A DNA stretch of 64,000 nucleotides from Histomonas meleagridis (lineage: Eukaryota; Parabasalia; Tritrichomonadida; Dientamoebidae), in NCBI GenBank assembly GCA_020186115.1, contig WSYJ01000186.1, forward strand, positions 3,207,501-3,271,500, written 5' to 3'. A model generated the notes under the pieces. It saw only the letters and a list, made by a program, of their open reading frames with translations, was not told the origin of the DNA and searched no databases. The translations under genes and the position numbers were made by a program. Shown piece by piece: positions 20,605-29,618 of the stretch. Position 1 is the stretch's first letter; every line of letters begins with the position of its first letter.

Positions 20605-20754
20605 GATTAAGTCATAATTAAATGATCGAAATGTAATTTCAATAATTTCCTTCTTTGATTTCATCTACAGATGAATTCACTGTTAAATATTTTCAACATG
20701 TGCTTTTATTTAGGATTTGTAAAAATATTTTAAAATCAAAGTAAAACAATTTCT

Positions 20755-21945
20755 TTACTTATGAATTAGATACTTTTGTGACAATTCTTCATAGTTAGTA
20801 TAGATTTCGCTTAACATTCTCGTTACGCATTGCATATCTTTTGTAGATATAATTTCGCGTATTGATCGTGAGTTTAAGACCGTAAGTTCAATTTCTACAG
20901 CACTAACTCCGACGCTGGTTGATAATATTCGAGCAATTGATGAAATTTGTCGGTTTACCAAAAATTGGAATTTGACATCTGCATTCTGAGCAGCTTCTTT
21001 TAATAAGTAATTATTTTCTAAATTAGAGGAAGAACTACATAGCAGAACAGTATTATCATTCTTTGAAGTGAACTCTTTTTTCTCAGAAGAGAATATTGAG
21101 ATAAAAATTGATTTTGCTAAAAAAGAAAGCTGCTTTTTGGGACACCCCACGAGGCGCCCCAAAATTTCATTCAAAAAGTTTCCTTTGGCAGATTCAGGAG
21201 AATCATAAAATACAAATAAATTAAGTGTATCTTTTGGATTACAGCTAATAAATGCATTGAAAGCAGAATACATGGATCCTAAACAACCAATTTTATGTGA
21301 GGAAATTAGTTCTTTGTCTGTACCATTAAATAAAGCTGGTTGAGAATCAACAAAATAAAGATCATAATCAAGAATGTCTTCTGGACTAACATTGATTTTG
21401 GTAGCTATGTAGTTATTGAGCTCGGTATTATCTTTAAATCCATATATTGGATATAAGTAATCACCATTTTTGACATTATTTGGATCTTTTTGTGAGATAT
21501 CAATAGAAAGGGAAGGAATGATTGCAACTCCTTCATTAGAATCAAATGGTTGAGTAATTATTTTTCCATCTTTTTTAACAAAAACAAGTCCCATAATTCG
21601 AAGGTCTCGATCAAAGTAAGATGCCCAATTTCCATCACCGTCCAAGTGCGCTTTAATTCTAAGAATATCTTTTTTATTTGAATCTGACTTTGGTAATAGC
21701 TTAAGAAATGGCTTATCAAAATGTGTTTCAACTATAACAGCAGAACTTGGGCTATCAGTTTTGCTGAACGCAACAAGGCATTGGTTATCTCTTCTGATAA
21801 AACCTTTATTTGGAATATTTTCCCATTCATCAAATTCTTCTAAAGCTTGGAATCCTTTTTCAAGTAATAAATTGGATACATGATTTATCAACAATGGAGG
21901 TACAGAGCATTTGTTTAAAAAGTCGTTAAATTCGTTTGGATTCAT
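20755..21945 (-). CDS. M18 aminopeptidase homologue lacking its metal site
   Basis: 396 residues. The fold of aspartyl aminopeptidases (peptidase M18) is visible: FNDFLNKCSVPP at the start, ETHFDKPFLKLLP, then NWASYFDRDLRIMGLVF, IPSLSID and NSRSIREIIS near the end. In active M18 enzymes the equivalent segments supply zinc ligands and a general base. Here the D-H-E-E-V-G-S type block reads DSPESAKG, the aspartate block reads SHKIGCLGS, the D-x-AHAxHPN block reads LLCSSSSNLE, and the final LxMHSIRE histidine is replaced in LNSRSIRE. Only the first His (about 75) remains. It is therefore probably a pseudoenzyme, perhaps structural. It is also shorter than active family members (~450-480). It shares a 78-nt divergent promoter with the LEM-type gene. 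Confidence 0.8.
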   Translation of the reverse strand: MNPNEFNDFLNKCSVPPLLINHVSNLLLEKGFQALEEFDEWENIPNKGFIRRDNQCLVAFSKTDSPSSAVIVETHFDKPFLKLLPKSDSNKKDILRIKAHLDGDGNWASYFDRDLRIMGLVFVKKDGKIITQPFDSNEGVAIIPSLSIDISQKDPNNVKNGDYLYPIYGFKDNTELNNYIATKINVSPEDILDYDLYFVDSQPALFNGTDKELISSHKIGCLGSMYSAFNAFISCNPKDTLNLFVFYDSPESAKGNFLNEILGRLVGCPKKQLSFLAKSIFISIFSSEKKEFTSKNDNTVLLCSSSSNLENNYLLKEAAQNADVKFQFLVNRQISSIARILSTSVGVSAVEIELTVLNSRSIREIISTKDMQCVTRMLSEIYTNYEELSQKYLIHK

Positions 21946-22023
21946 TGAGTTTAGTGTTATGTGTCACTTTTAGACAATTGCTTAATGAAAAGTGTCATCT
22001 ATCGTTATATTAACGTCCGAATA

Positions 22024-23067
22024 ATGAATCATTCTCCTTCGTTAAACCAGCAAAACAATGCACAAGTTTTTCGAGGTTACTCCAACTCTGAATTAGCCTC
22101 AATTTTAAAGTCAATGGGTCAACCTGTTTTTTTAGGTTTAACTCGAGAACAAATGATTCAAAAAATTTTACAGATAAGATCCAACAAACAAAATACAGCA
22201 AAAAATCCAAAAAGGAAAAAAATTATTACACCTTTTTTAAGGTCATATTTATTTATTTTTATTTTCTCTTTTTTATTTTTTGTTTTCTTTATCTTTTTTA
22301 AAAAGTCAATTAAAATCAATAAAACTAAATATTGTAACTCGGAAGTCAAAGTTGATTGTACAAAATGTCCAAATAATTCAAATTGTGAAAGTGGTCGACC
22401 AATATGTAATCAAGATTTTTACCTTTACCAATCCAAATTTTGTATTCCCTCCGATATTTATTTTAAACAGCGAAAGCAAATGCTTGACATAATTATCCAG
22501 AATCTTATGACAACTGCTGGTAATTTTCGAACCAATCGATCAACACGTGATTGGCTTAGTATTGATGAAATCGATTCCTTTGTGTATAAAAAAGTCAATA
22601 ACATTGAACCGCGCCAATTTGATCTTCTTCTTAATGAATCTCTTACGCTTTTAGTTGCTGAATCAGAAATCATTGAACAACATAATGTTAATAATTTACG
22701 TGTTTTTGCATCTATTAACTATAGACTTCCATTTGTGTATCGAATTATTAATTCATTTAAACGTAATTCGATGACATTTTGTGTTATTATGTTTTTCACG
22801 TGTATCATTTACATATTAACAAGTAAACATAACGAAGAGAAATTAATAAAAAAGAAATCTCCACATTATACTTCAATGATTTCTGAGTTTATCCGAAGCT
22901 CAAAATCTATTGCAGTATCAGAAACACAAATTAAAGAAAGATTTTCAAACGAAATCGAAAACTTCCAAAAGTATTGGAAATATATAAAAAAAGAACTTGA
23001 AAGCGCACAATTGATTCGGGTTGTTAATAATGGAACTGAAAATTACTATAGTTTTATTCATCAATAA
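22024..23067 (+). CDS. LEM2/Heh-type inner nuclear membrane protein (Man1-Src1 C-terminal domain)
   Basis: About 347 residues starting MNHSPSLNQQN. Layout: HeH/LEM-like helix pair at about 13-50 (YSNSELASILKSMGQ, LTREQMIQKIL), a basic stretch NPKRKK, membrane helix 1 (YLFIFIFSFLFFVFFIFF), a luminal domain starting with a Cys cluster (CTKCPNNSNCESGRPIC), membrane helix 2 (MTFCVIMFFTCIIYIL), and a winged-helix-like Man1/Src1 C-terminal domain. This is the order in yeast Heh1/Src1 and animal LEM2, which anchor chromatin at the inner nuclear membrane and recruit ESCRT for sealing. The start was chosen as the first ATG with a sensible N-terminus (another in-frame ATG lies at 21985). Confidence 0.82.
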   Translation: MNHSPSLNQQNNAQVFRGYSNSELASILKSMGQPVFLGLTREQMIQKILQIRSNKQNTAKNPKRKKIITPFLRSYLFIFIFSFLFFVFFIFFKKSIKINKTKYCNSEVKVDCTKCPNNSNCESGRPICNQDFYLYQSKFCIPSDIYFKQRKQMLDIIIQNLMTTAGNFRTNRSTRDWLSIDEIDSFVYKKVNNIEPRQFDLLLNESLTLLVAESEIIEQHNVNNLRVFASINYRLPFVYRIINSFKRNSMTFCVIMFFTCIIYILTSKHNEEKLIKKKSPHYTSMISEFIRSSKSIAVSETQIKERFSNEIENFQKYWKYIKKELESAQLIRVVNNGTENYYSFIHQ

Positions 23068-23199
23068 ATTTATTTGTTTGTTAAAATTATTTTAAATTCA
23101 TTTGCAATCGTTTGTAAGATGTAAAACTTGAAATGTTTAAAAGAAAAGACGAAATTTTATTTCTTATCAAAAATGCGGTAAAAACATTAAAAAATATTA

Positions 23200-23637
23200 A
23201 TGTCTTATGCAAGATGGGTTGGTGTTATTATGCAAATAATTTCAGTTCTTACTTCCATGTTCGCAGTCACTGCTGGAGCTTTATATATTAATGATTATGC
23301 AAATGTTAATGATAATATTCAAAAGATAACATTAGGGATACTCATAATATTGGGGAGTTTGATGATTATGATGACAGAAATTTATATCTTTAGATTTTTT
23401 AGAAATTTCTGTTTCATTTTAAAGTTCTGGGGAAAAGCTTTTGTTTACATAATTTTCGGATTCTTGTTGTTTTCAACAAAAGGATTAGGGTTGGCTTGCG
23501 GAATTGTATTTTGGATTGTTTCTTTCGCTTTTTTGGTGTTAACAATCTTAATTGAAGTACCACCTCCTTTGCTCCAAGGAGGAATCAGTGGTGATAAACC
23601 TGATTTCCAAATTGATGCCAATGAAATTTTCCCATAA
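23200..23637 (+). CDS. COPI-associated / TVP-like Golgi membrane protein
   Basis: 145 residues with four membrane helices (about 7-30, 40-60, 70-95, 97-120) and a short polar tail. The arrangement and text FRFFRNFCFILKFWGKAFVYI, with the FLLFSTKG that follows, fit the COPI-associated protein family (TVP15/TVP18-like Golgi proteins). The ATG at 23200 starts MSYARWVGVIMQ. It lies in a run of three plus-strand genes (22024, 23200, 23721) with gaps of about 130 and 80 nt. Confidence 0.7.
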   Translation: MSYARWVGVIMQIISVLTSMFAVTAGALYINDYANVNDNIQKITLGILIILGSLMIMMTEIYIFRFFRNFCFILKFWGKAFVYIIFGFLLFSTKGLGLACGIVFWIVSFAFLVLTILIEVPPPLLQGGISGDKPDFQIDANEIFP

Positions 23638-23720
23638 TTTTTAAAAATCATTTTTTGAGTTATCTTTATGAATATTTTTCATTGAAAAAGTTTGTGTGAA
23701 ATGTGTGATGAAAATTTGCT

Positions 23721-24062
23721 ATGAAGTCTCTTTTTTCTAATGAATATAACCTTTCCCCAGCAGATAAACAGAAATATGGAACAATGTTTAATTACATTAA
23801 TGAAAGTACAAAAGAAATAAGAGAACTTGAACAAAAAATAAAAAATACAAATGAACAATGTCAAGTTTTTCATACAGAGTTTCTTTCATTACATAAGAAA
23901 GTTGACACTGCTCATGTACAATATACAAAACTAAGTAATGCAATCAATAGGTTAAAAACATTAATATCCCAAACACAAGATATGCAAAATGAAGTTCAAA
24001 ATGTTTTTGATAAACTGACTCTCATTGAATCAAAACTTAGTGGTAATCAAGGAACTGAATGA
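23721..24062 (+). CDS. Small coiled-coil protein
   Basis: 113 residues, nearly all heptad-like helix from about 25 to 105 (IRELEQKIKNTNEQ, AINRLKTLISQTQDM). No other motif. Its size and composition are like small adaptor subunits (BLOC/BORC, kinetochore or tethering complexes), but I do not recognise the family. Confidence 0.6.
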   Translation: MKSLFSNEYNLSPADKQKYGTMFNYINESTKEIRELEQKIKNTNEQCQVFHTEFLSLHKKVDTAHVQYTKLSNAINRLKTLISQTQDMQNEVQNVFDKLTLIESKLSGNQGTE

Positions 24063-24232
24063 GAACGTTCTAATTTTTTCATTTTAAAGAATAATCATGA
24101 ATATAATAAAATTTACTATTTACAATAATTTTCTTTAAGAAAAATATTCACAAAAACAAGCATGTTCGAAAAAGTTTATCTTTTTAATGATCATTATCAG
24201 ATATAGTAAAAATTATCTTCATGATAATCACT

Positions 24233-24290
24233 GAGTAGCTGAGGCGCATCTGCTTTATAGTAATGATAATGAGTTCAACTCGAAGGAAAA
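24233..24290 (+). other. tRNA-like fragment, probably not functional
   Basis: The sequence TAGCTGAGGCGCATCTGCTTTA followed by GAGTTCAACTC recalls a D-arm/anticodon region and a T-loop. However, the anticodon stem and T stem do not pair and the acceptor stem is missing. It lies in the gap before the CK2 beta gene. Best read as chance or a relic. Confidence 0.2.
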
Positions 24291-24338
24291 CTAGCAAATA
24301 TTACAAGAAATTTCTTTTGTTACAGATTTTCATTTCAC

Positions 24339-25024
24339 ATGTCATATGAACTTCTGTCATTATTAAAACGTCTTCCTTTAAAACAGCACACAGAATTGAT
24401 TTACGCAAAAGGTCACAAGGTTCAGATGCAGAACCTACCAAGGATTGGAAGCATACATATTTACACAATAATCCATGGCTTTGCGATGTTCCAGATAGTT
24501 TTATTTCTGATGGCTTCAACCTTTTTGGCCTTAGTAGCGAATTTGAAGAGTTCACAGGAAATGGTGCTTTTCAAATTTGCTGTGATGTTATCACTAGAAA
24601 AATATCATATGATTATAGAAAAATGCGTAATATTGAAAAATTACTTCCAGTTGCATATGGACTTGTTCATTCTCGTTTTGTTATTTCACCAGATGGTCTT
24701 TATGATGTTCAAAATAAATACAGTTATGGTATTTATGGAAAATGTCCAAGAATTTCATGCAAAGAAGAGAAAGTTATTCCAATTGGAACATCCAGTAAGT
24801 TGGGCAAGGCAAATGTTAAGGTATTTTGTCCATGCTGCAGAGAAATATATGAGCCATATCCAAAAATTGACTTAGATGGAGCATTCTTTGGCCCAAACAT
24901 GGCTCACATTTTCATAGATGAGATGACAGATGGAGGAGTAAAGATTGTTGAACACAGAAAAAATTACAGAAAATTTGAAAGGAAAGCTTTCGGATTTCGT
25001 GTACGCCTACCTGCGCGTGAATAG
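24339..25024 (+). CDS. Casein kinase II regulatory (beta) subunit, start in another frame
   Basis: Regulatory subunit of protein kinase CK2. In the main frame one reads PWLCDVPDSFISDGFNLFGL, LLPVAYGLVHSRFVISPDGL, the zinc-finger half CPRISC, then FCPCC, and DLDGAFFGPNMAHIF. These are the hallmarks of CK2 beta, with four zinc cysteines (CPRISC and CPCC). The frame is open from 24350 to the stop at 25022, but its first ATG is at 24623, which would cut off a third of the protein. The plausible start, ATG 24339 behind an initiator TCATTTCACATG, is in a different frame. One missing base between them, most likely in an A/T run such as the AAAA near 24364-24367 or 24378-24381, would join them. A short intron is the alternative. 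Confidence 0.85.
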
Positions 25025-25260
25025 AGGATTAAACCATGTGATATCTTTCTTTGCCTAAGATGTTGAATAATAAACATATTATACAAAACAACAAAAGAAA
25101 AAACGTTTAAAATAACTTTTTGTTTACATAACCGCTGTGCAACGTATTCATTTTATTGCTTCAAAAAAATTAATTTTTGCATCTGTTCTGTTCTAAATTG
25201 AAGAGTATTTACCGCAAAAACATAACGCTTATAACCTTTATTTATTAAATAAAATAATTA

Positions 25261-25764
25261 TTAATGTTCTTCCTCAGCATCAATCTCTTCAAGAATAGCT
25301 TCGACTTTTTTTCGAGCGACTTGAAGCCATAATTCCCCAAGATCTGTAATTTGTTGTAATTGTTGTATGGTGGATTTAATCCATTGTTTGATATATTTTT
25401 CTGATTTACGTGCAATAACATTTCGGTTTTTCCATAGCGAATCTAACACAGCAACTGTTTTATTTATGCTTTCTGCCTTTTCATTAAAATTGGTAGTTTG
25501 TTTACAAAAAGAAAGATTAGAACAAATAGAATAAGAATCTAAGTTCTTCAAATTATTTAAATTTGCAATCATGCTTCGCACTATTTTATTACATATGCGG
25601 ATGTCATCATCTTTAAAAGCTTTGCAAAAAATATCACCATTTTTTTTAATATCATCATCTTTTTTCCCTTCTTGTATCAAATTAATTATGTAACTGCAAG
25701 TAATTGTACATGTGTTGCATCCTATGGAATCATTGCAATATCCAATTGCAAACAACAAAAACAT
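25261..25764 (-). CDS. Secreted saposin-like (SAPLIP) protein
   Basis: 167 residues. A short hydrophobic signal (MFLLFAIGYC) is followed by one saposin-B-type domain at about 14-90, recognised by its cysteine spacing: CNTC near the start, FCKAF and ICNKIV in the middle, SICSNLSFC at the end. SAPLIPs bind lipids; in amoebae and trichomonads some permeabilise membranes, while others are lysosomal cofactors. The unusually long C-terminal helix (about 95-167, charged, ending DAEEEH) is not part of a typical pore former. Its activity is therefore undetermined. Confidence 0.7.
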   Translation of the reverse strand: MFLLFAIGYCNDSIGCNTCTITCSYIINLIQEGKKDDDIKKNGDIFCKAFKDDDIRICNKIVRSMIANLNNLKNLDSYSICSNLSFCKQTTNFNEKAESINKTVAVLDSLWKNRNVIARKSEKYIKQWIKSTIQQLQQITDLGELWLQVARKKVEAILEEIDAEEEH

Positions 25765-26207
25765 TAAAATTTGGTGATTTCTTGATTTTAACGTACAATA
25801 TCGGGGTACTCTAAATTATATTGTTTTTCTTTTCTACGTCTTGCAAGTAAAATAAAGAGTAATCTCATCAGGATTTACCATTTGACAATGTAACCATAGT
25901 CAACATAATTGTAAATAAAAAAGATAATGTGTTTCATGGTTTGACTTCAACTTTGAATAGACAAAGTTATAGGAATGGTCTGTGTAACAGCGCAAATAGC
26001 TTGCTTTATTAAAAAGCATTTAGATATCATTTTCTTTATCGGGAGATGTTGTATCAAATTGTTTATACAATAAACATAAATTCTTTTTTGTGATATCATA
26101 TATTTGTGTCTGTTTTGTCAATAGTTTTATCTAACCAATCTTTTTTGTTAGAAAGCACAATTACTGATGTTGTAAGCGAAGTAAAAACCGAACGTTAATT
26201 TTAACGG
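25765..26207. other. Intergenic, divergent promoter region
   Basis: About 440 nt between the saposin-like gene (minus) and the SUN-like gene (plus). It ends with AACCGAACGTTAATTTTAACGG (two AACG-type elements) near 26187-26207. No gene seen. Confidence 0.4.
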
Positions 26208-26216
26208 TCATTTGCT

Positions 26217-27119
26217 TTGGGGGAAAACAAGTCAAGCTTTCTTCATAATATACTTTTAATTATATTTATATCATTTTCAATTTATATTCTTCCTTGCTTT
26301 GCACCAGCAGGTAATCCACCAAAACCACCAGTGCCTACATCGACTCCATTACCTCCTACGCCTAAGCCTCCAACAAAAAAGCCAGCGACTAGAAAACCTA
26401 CACCAACTCGAACGCCAATGGTGACGCCAACTCCAATTTATCAAGAAGCTACCATCCCTGAAAGTGTTGTTAAAGAAGTTGAAAATCTCAAATCAGACGC
26501 AGCCGAAACTATCACCAAAATTAATAAAGAACAGGAAGCTATCCATAAGGGTATTGAAGAAATCAAAAATAAAGTTAACGAACTTAGTCAAGAATCAGAA
26601 GACCAGCCCGATATACCAATTATACCAGAAACTGATTTTTCAAAAATTATTGATGAAAGAATCACGCAAACAAGAACACCTCTTATTCTTACATCTATTA
26701 TATCCAAAGAAGAAATCAGAGGTGTAAATAAATTAACACGAATGCTCAGAAAAGATCCAAATAACAGAGTCATGGACGAAATTCATCCAGAAGAAGGTCT
26801 CAGATGTGTTAATGGCACTTCTGCAAACTTCACATTTTGGTCTCAATTTCCTACTGATATCTCATCAATAGAAATTGATTACCCATATGAAACAAATTCA
26901 AAAATATCTATTTTCAAAGTTGTTGGATACCTTGAAAGCGAACCTGTTTGTGATTCTGGTAACTTTACAATGGAAGGAACGAAAACAAAAGTGACATTTG
27001 GGAATAAACCTGTCAAAATCAAAACATTTACATTATATGCATTTAGCAACGCAGGAGACGAAAAGAAAATATGTATTGGTAATGTAACAGCAGTGTCCCC
27101 GTCTTACATTCATAAATAA
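26217..27119 (+). CDS. SUN-domain-like membrane protein, no ATG at the start
   Basis: About 300 residues. A hydrophobic segment near the N-terminus (NILLIIFISFSIYILPC) is followed by a Pro/Thr-rich stretch (30-75), a helical region (80-125), and a C-terminal domain resembling SUN (Sad1/UNC-84) text: ISSIEIDYPYETNSKISIFK, then VVGYLESEPVCDSGNFT and TFTLYAFSNAGDEKKICIGN. SUN proteins span the nuclear envelope or ER membrane. The frame opens after a stop at 26202 and shows no ATG before the hydrophobic segment; position 26217 is TTG. The next ATG (26419) would delete the membrane segment. An initiator-like TCATTTG lies at 26208. A sequence error, a small 5' exon or non-ATG initiation are the options. 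The SUN call is moderate. Confidence 0.6.
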   Translation: MGENKSSFLHNILLIIFISFSIYILPCFAPAGNPPKPPVPTSTPLPPTPKPPTKKPATRKPTPTRTPMVTPTPIYQEATIPESVVKEVENLKSDAAETITKINKEQEAIHKGIEEIKNKVNELSQESEDQPDIPIIPETDFSKIIDERITQTRTPLILTSIISKEEIRGVNKLTRMLRKDPNNRVMDEIHPEEGLRCVNGTSANFTFWSQFPTDISSIEIDYPYETNSKISIFKVVGYLESEPVCDSGNFTMEGTKTKVTFGNKPVKIKTFTLYAFSNAGDEKKICIGNVTAVSPSYIHK

Positions 27120-27395
27120 ATGTGAATATTTATTTATAAAAATCTTGTTGATTCTTATTCATAATTTTGCAATATCAATAAAAAAAAAGAAGATATTAAC
27201 TAACGCAACATGGATAAGCTATGTTTTTTATGATTATTTACTTTTTTTTTCAATGAACGAAAAAATTCCAAATCAAATTCTTTTTTTTGAATACATATAA
27301 TACAAGAATTAAACTACAAAAGTTGAGACAAAAATTTCCAAATTTTTGTTTATATTAAAAAAAATTAAAAAAAGACAAATTTTTAAAAAATATAT

Positions 27396-28025
27396 CTATT
27401 GTATCTGATGAAATTGGCCAGGATTTTCATCTGTTGATTCATCACTACTTTCAAACAGAGTGACAAAATACAAAAGCGCAATGAGCACAAGCCAAATCAA
27501 AGAGAAAATTAAAAGTAATTTTGATGCTTGAGAAGTCCTTTCAATAACATATTGCTTAATACACTCTTCGAGATTTTTTTCTGTTACGTTGTACTTGTTT
27601 TTGAACCAAATTGTTTTGATGTCGTTTTCATTCTGTACAATAAAATCATTGATTTTCGTGCTGACGGAATTCTGCCTTGAACTTGATCCAAATGAAATAG
27701 AAAAGAAAAAAGTTAATATTAAATAGATAACAGTAAACCCTATTGACAAGAAAAAACAATGTAATGAATAATCTGGGAAAATTTTGTAGAAATAAAATAA
27801 GAAACCCAGAACAGAGACTACCAAACAAATAACAAGAAACGCTGAAACAATCAGTTGTGATTTTCCAACAACATCTTTCCATAATGAATCAGAAAATTTT
27901 CCCGCTAATACAAACAAAACTATGAGTAACACTAACGAGAAAAGCGCAGCTCCTACCTTTATGTAAAATGTTGGCATTAGATACCATTTCTTTATTCCAA
28001 AATTTATGTCTTTGATTTCTTTCAT
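27396..28025 (-). CDS. Four-helix membrane protein, tetraspanin-like layout
   Basis: 209 residues with membrane helices at about 20-42, 58-82, 90-113 and 170-192, and a ~55-residue loop between helices 3 and 4, as in tetraspanins. That loop has only one cysteine and no CCG motif, so it is at best a diverged tetraspanin. A glycosylation-type NVT sits in the loop. The tail is acidic and short. No other family recognised. Confidence 0.6.
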   Translation of the reverse strand: MKEIKDINFGIKKWYLMPTFYIKVGAALFSLVLLIVLFVLAGKFSDSLWKDVVGKSQLIVSAFLVICLVVSVLGFLFYFYKIFPDYSLHCFFLSIGFTVIYLILTFFFSISFGSSSRQNSVSTKINDFIVQNENDIKTIWFKNKYNVTEKNLEECIKQYVIERTSQASKLLLIFSLIWLVLIALLYFVTLFESSDESTDENPGQFHQIQ

Positions 28026-28269
28026 TTGACATAAATAGTTTTACTCAATTTTTTTTGACAGTTAATCCCCTTTCTTCTTGCCCCAAAATTTAAAAATTTA
28101 ATATCAAAATGCTGATAAGTATATATTCCAAAAGAGTCAATACAACTTTTAAATTTTTATAAAGAAGTATGTAGTTTCAGTTTTTCAAGACTGTATTATG
28201 TTGTTGTTATATATCAGAATTAACATTTGTGAAAACCAATGAGAATTTGGTTTTTTATATAAATACATT

Positions 28270-28755
28270 ATGCGAACAAATAAGCTACATCATGAAAAAT
28301 CCAAAAAACCTTTTGTTTTTAACTTTTCATACAACATGACAAATTCACAAGCAAGTAAATTACAATCAGATTCATGTGAAAAATTTACTACCATACAAGA
28401 GTTACCTTCTCGGCCAGTTCCACTCAAATTGAAGCGTGTGCGTGTTTCATCAATTTTATCGACGAGTTATTATATGATGCAAATGAAAACAAGGAAAACA
28501 AATGATACTTCACAAAATCCTGATTCAGCTAATCCAAAAACTGTGAAAAATGTAGAACATTCACCAGAAGACAACATTATACAAGACAAATATTTTGAAA
28601 TTGAAGAAGATTATGTCTTTCTTTCCAATCTTGCGCCACCTCCAAAATTTAAACCAAACACTGATCGATACCCTTCTGGAAATCCTACTGGAACGTGGGA
28701 GTTTCCTGGATTTGACGAAACACTTGATCATTTATATGCATCAAAAGAAATGTAA
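28270..28755 (+). CDS. Hypothetical polar protein
   Basis: 161 residues, low-complexity and probably disordered, without membrane segments. The C-terminal part (FLSNLAPPPKFKPNTDRYPS, then GTWEFPGFDETLDHLY) looks constrained and could be a binding motif. A second in-frame ATG (MTNSQASKLQ) lies 22 codons in. Unrecognised. Confidence 0.5.
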   Translation: MRTNKLHHEKSKKPFVFNFSYNMTNSQASKLQSDSCEKFTTIQELPSRPVPLKLKRVRVSSILSTSYYMMQMKTRKTNDTSQNPDSANPKTVKNVEHSPEDNIIQDKYFEIEEDYVFLSNLAPPPKFKPNTDRYPSGNPTGTWEFPGFDETLDHLYASKEM

Positions 28756-29618
28756 AATGATTTATTAATAAATGTAAAAAGTAATATTTCAAATTTTATC
28801 GAAAGAATTTCACAAAATGGAATCTAGCTTCAATCATTTTTACAATTTTAACCAATGTTTTCTATATATATTCGAGTACATCACTTATTATATTAGATTT
28901 TGATGAAAAGGACGGATTGTAATATTTGTTCAATTTTCGACGAAAAAATGTTTCAGATATTGATATTTTTACGTTGCCTCCAATAGTGATAGTTTCTAAA
29001 AAAAACAATCACCAAATGTATCCTACTTTTCATAAAAATATCTGAAGTTTTTTCTTAATTTAAGGAATTTTGTAACATAGGAGAGAAATGCAATCGACTT
29101 TCACGACTAATTTTTCTCGAAGAATTATTAATGTTTTTAGATTTTAAATAAACCAATCTTCATCACAATGCCAGGTGGTATGATTATTATATAAAATATC
29201 ATTTTTTGCTAAATTATTAAATTTTTGAAATTAAAACTTAAACTTTATTCTAATGATATATTTAAGTCTACAGCACAAATAAATTTCATGCATTAAAGAG
29301 TTATATCAAAATTTATTTTTGGTTACCAATTCATTCATGTTCAAGAAGATTTCTTGAGAAGTAATTTAATGAACTTTATAAGATGCAAATATAAGTGCTA
29401 TACTAAATATTTCAAATAATTTCCAATTATTATTTTAAAGCTCCAATGAATCAAAAAGATATTGATATGTTTTAAACATTTGTTACTTTTTTTTAAAAAA
29501 CAACCCAATCATGAACTTTAATGAGAATGCTCGTTTTGAATTGAGAAAAAGTAAACTATGTAAAAAGTGCTCCTTAGGCACTTCATAAAAATTTTTGGAG
29601 AATTTCTCTGTTTTTGAA
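28756..29618. other. Intergenic, no gene seen
   Basis: 863 nt, AT-rich. I see no ankyrin relic, RNA gene or clear promoter motif apart from A/T runs directly upstream of the ATG at 29619. Confidence 0.4.

Noticed and set aside
24233..24290. tRNA-like sequence (TAGCTGAGGC ... CTGCTTTATA ... GAGTTCAACTC)
   Set aside because: Anticodon and T stems do not pair and no acceptor stem was found; kept only as a low-confidence fragment.
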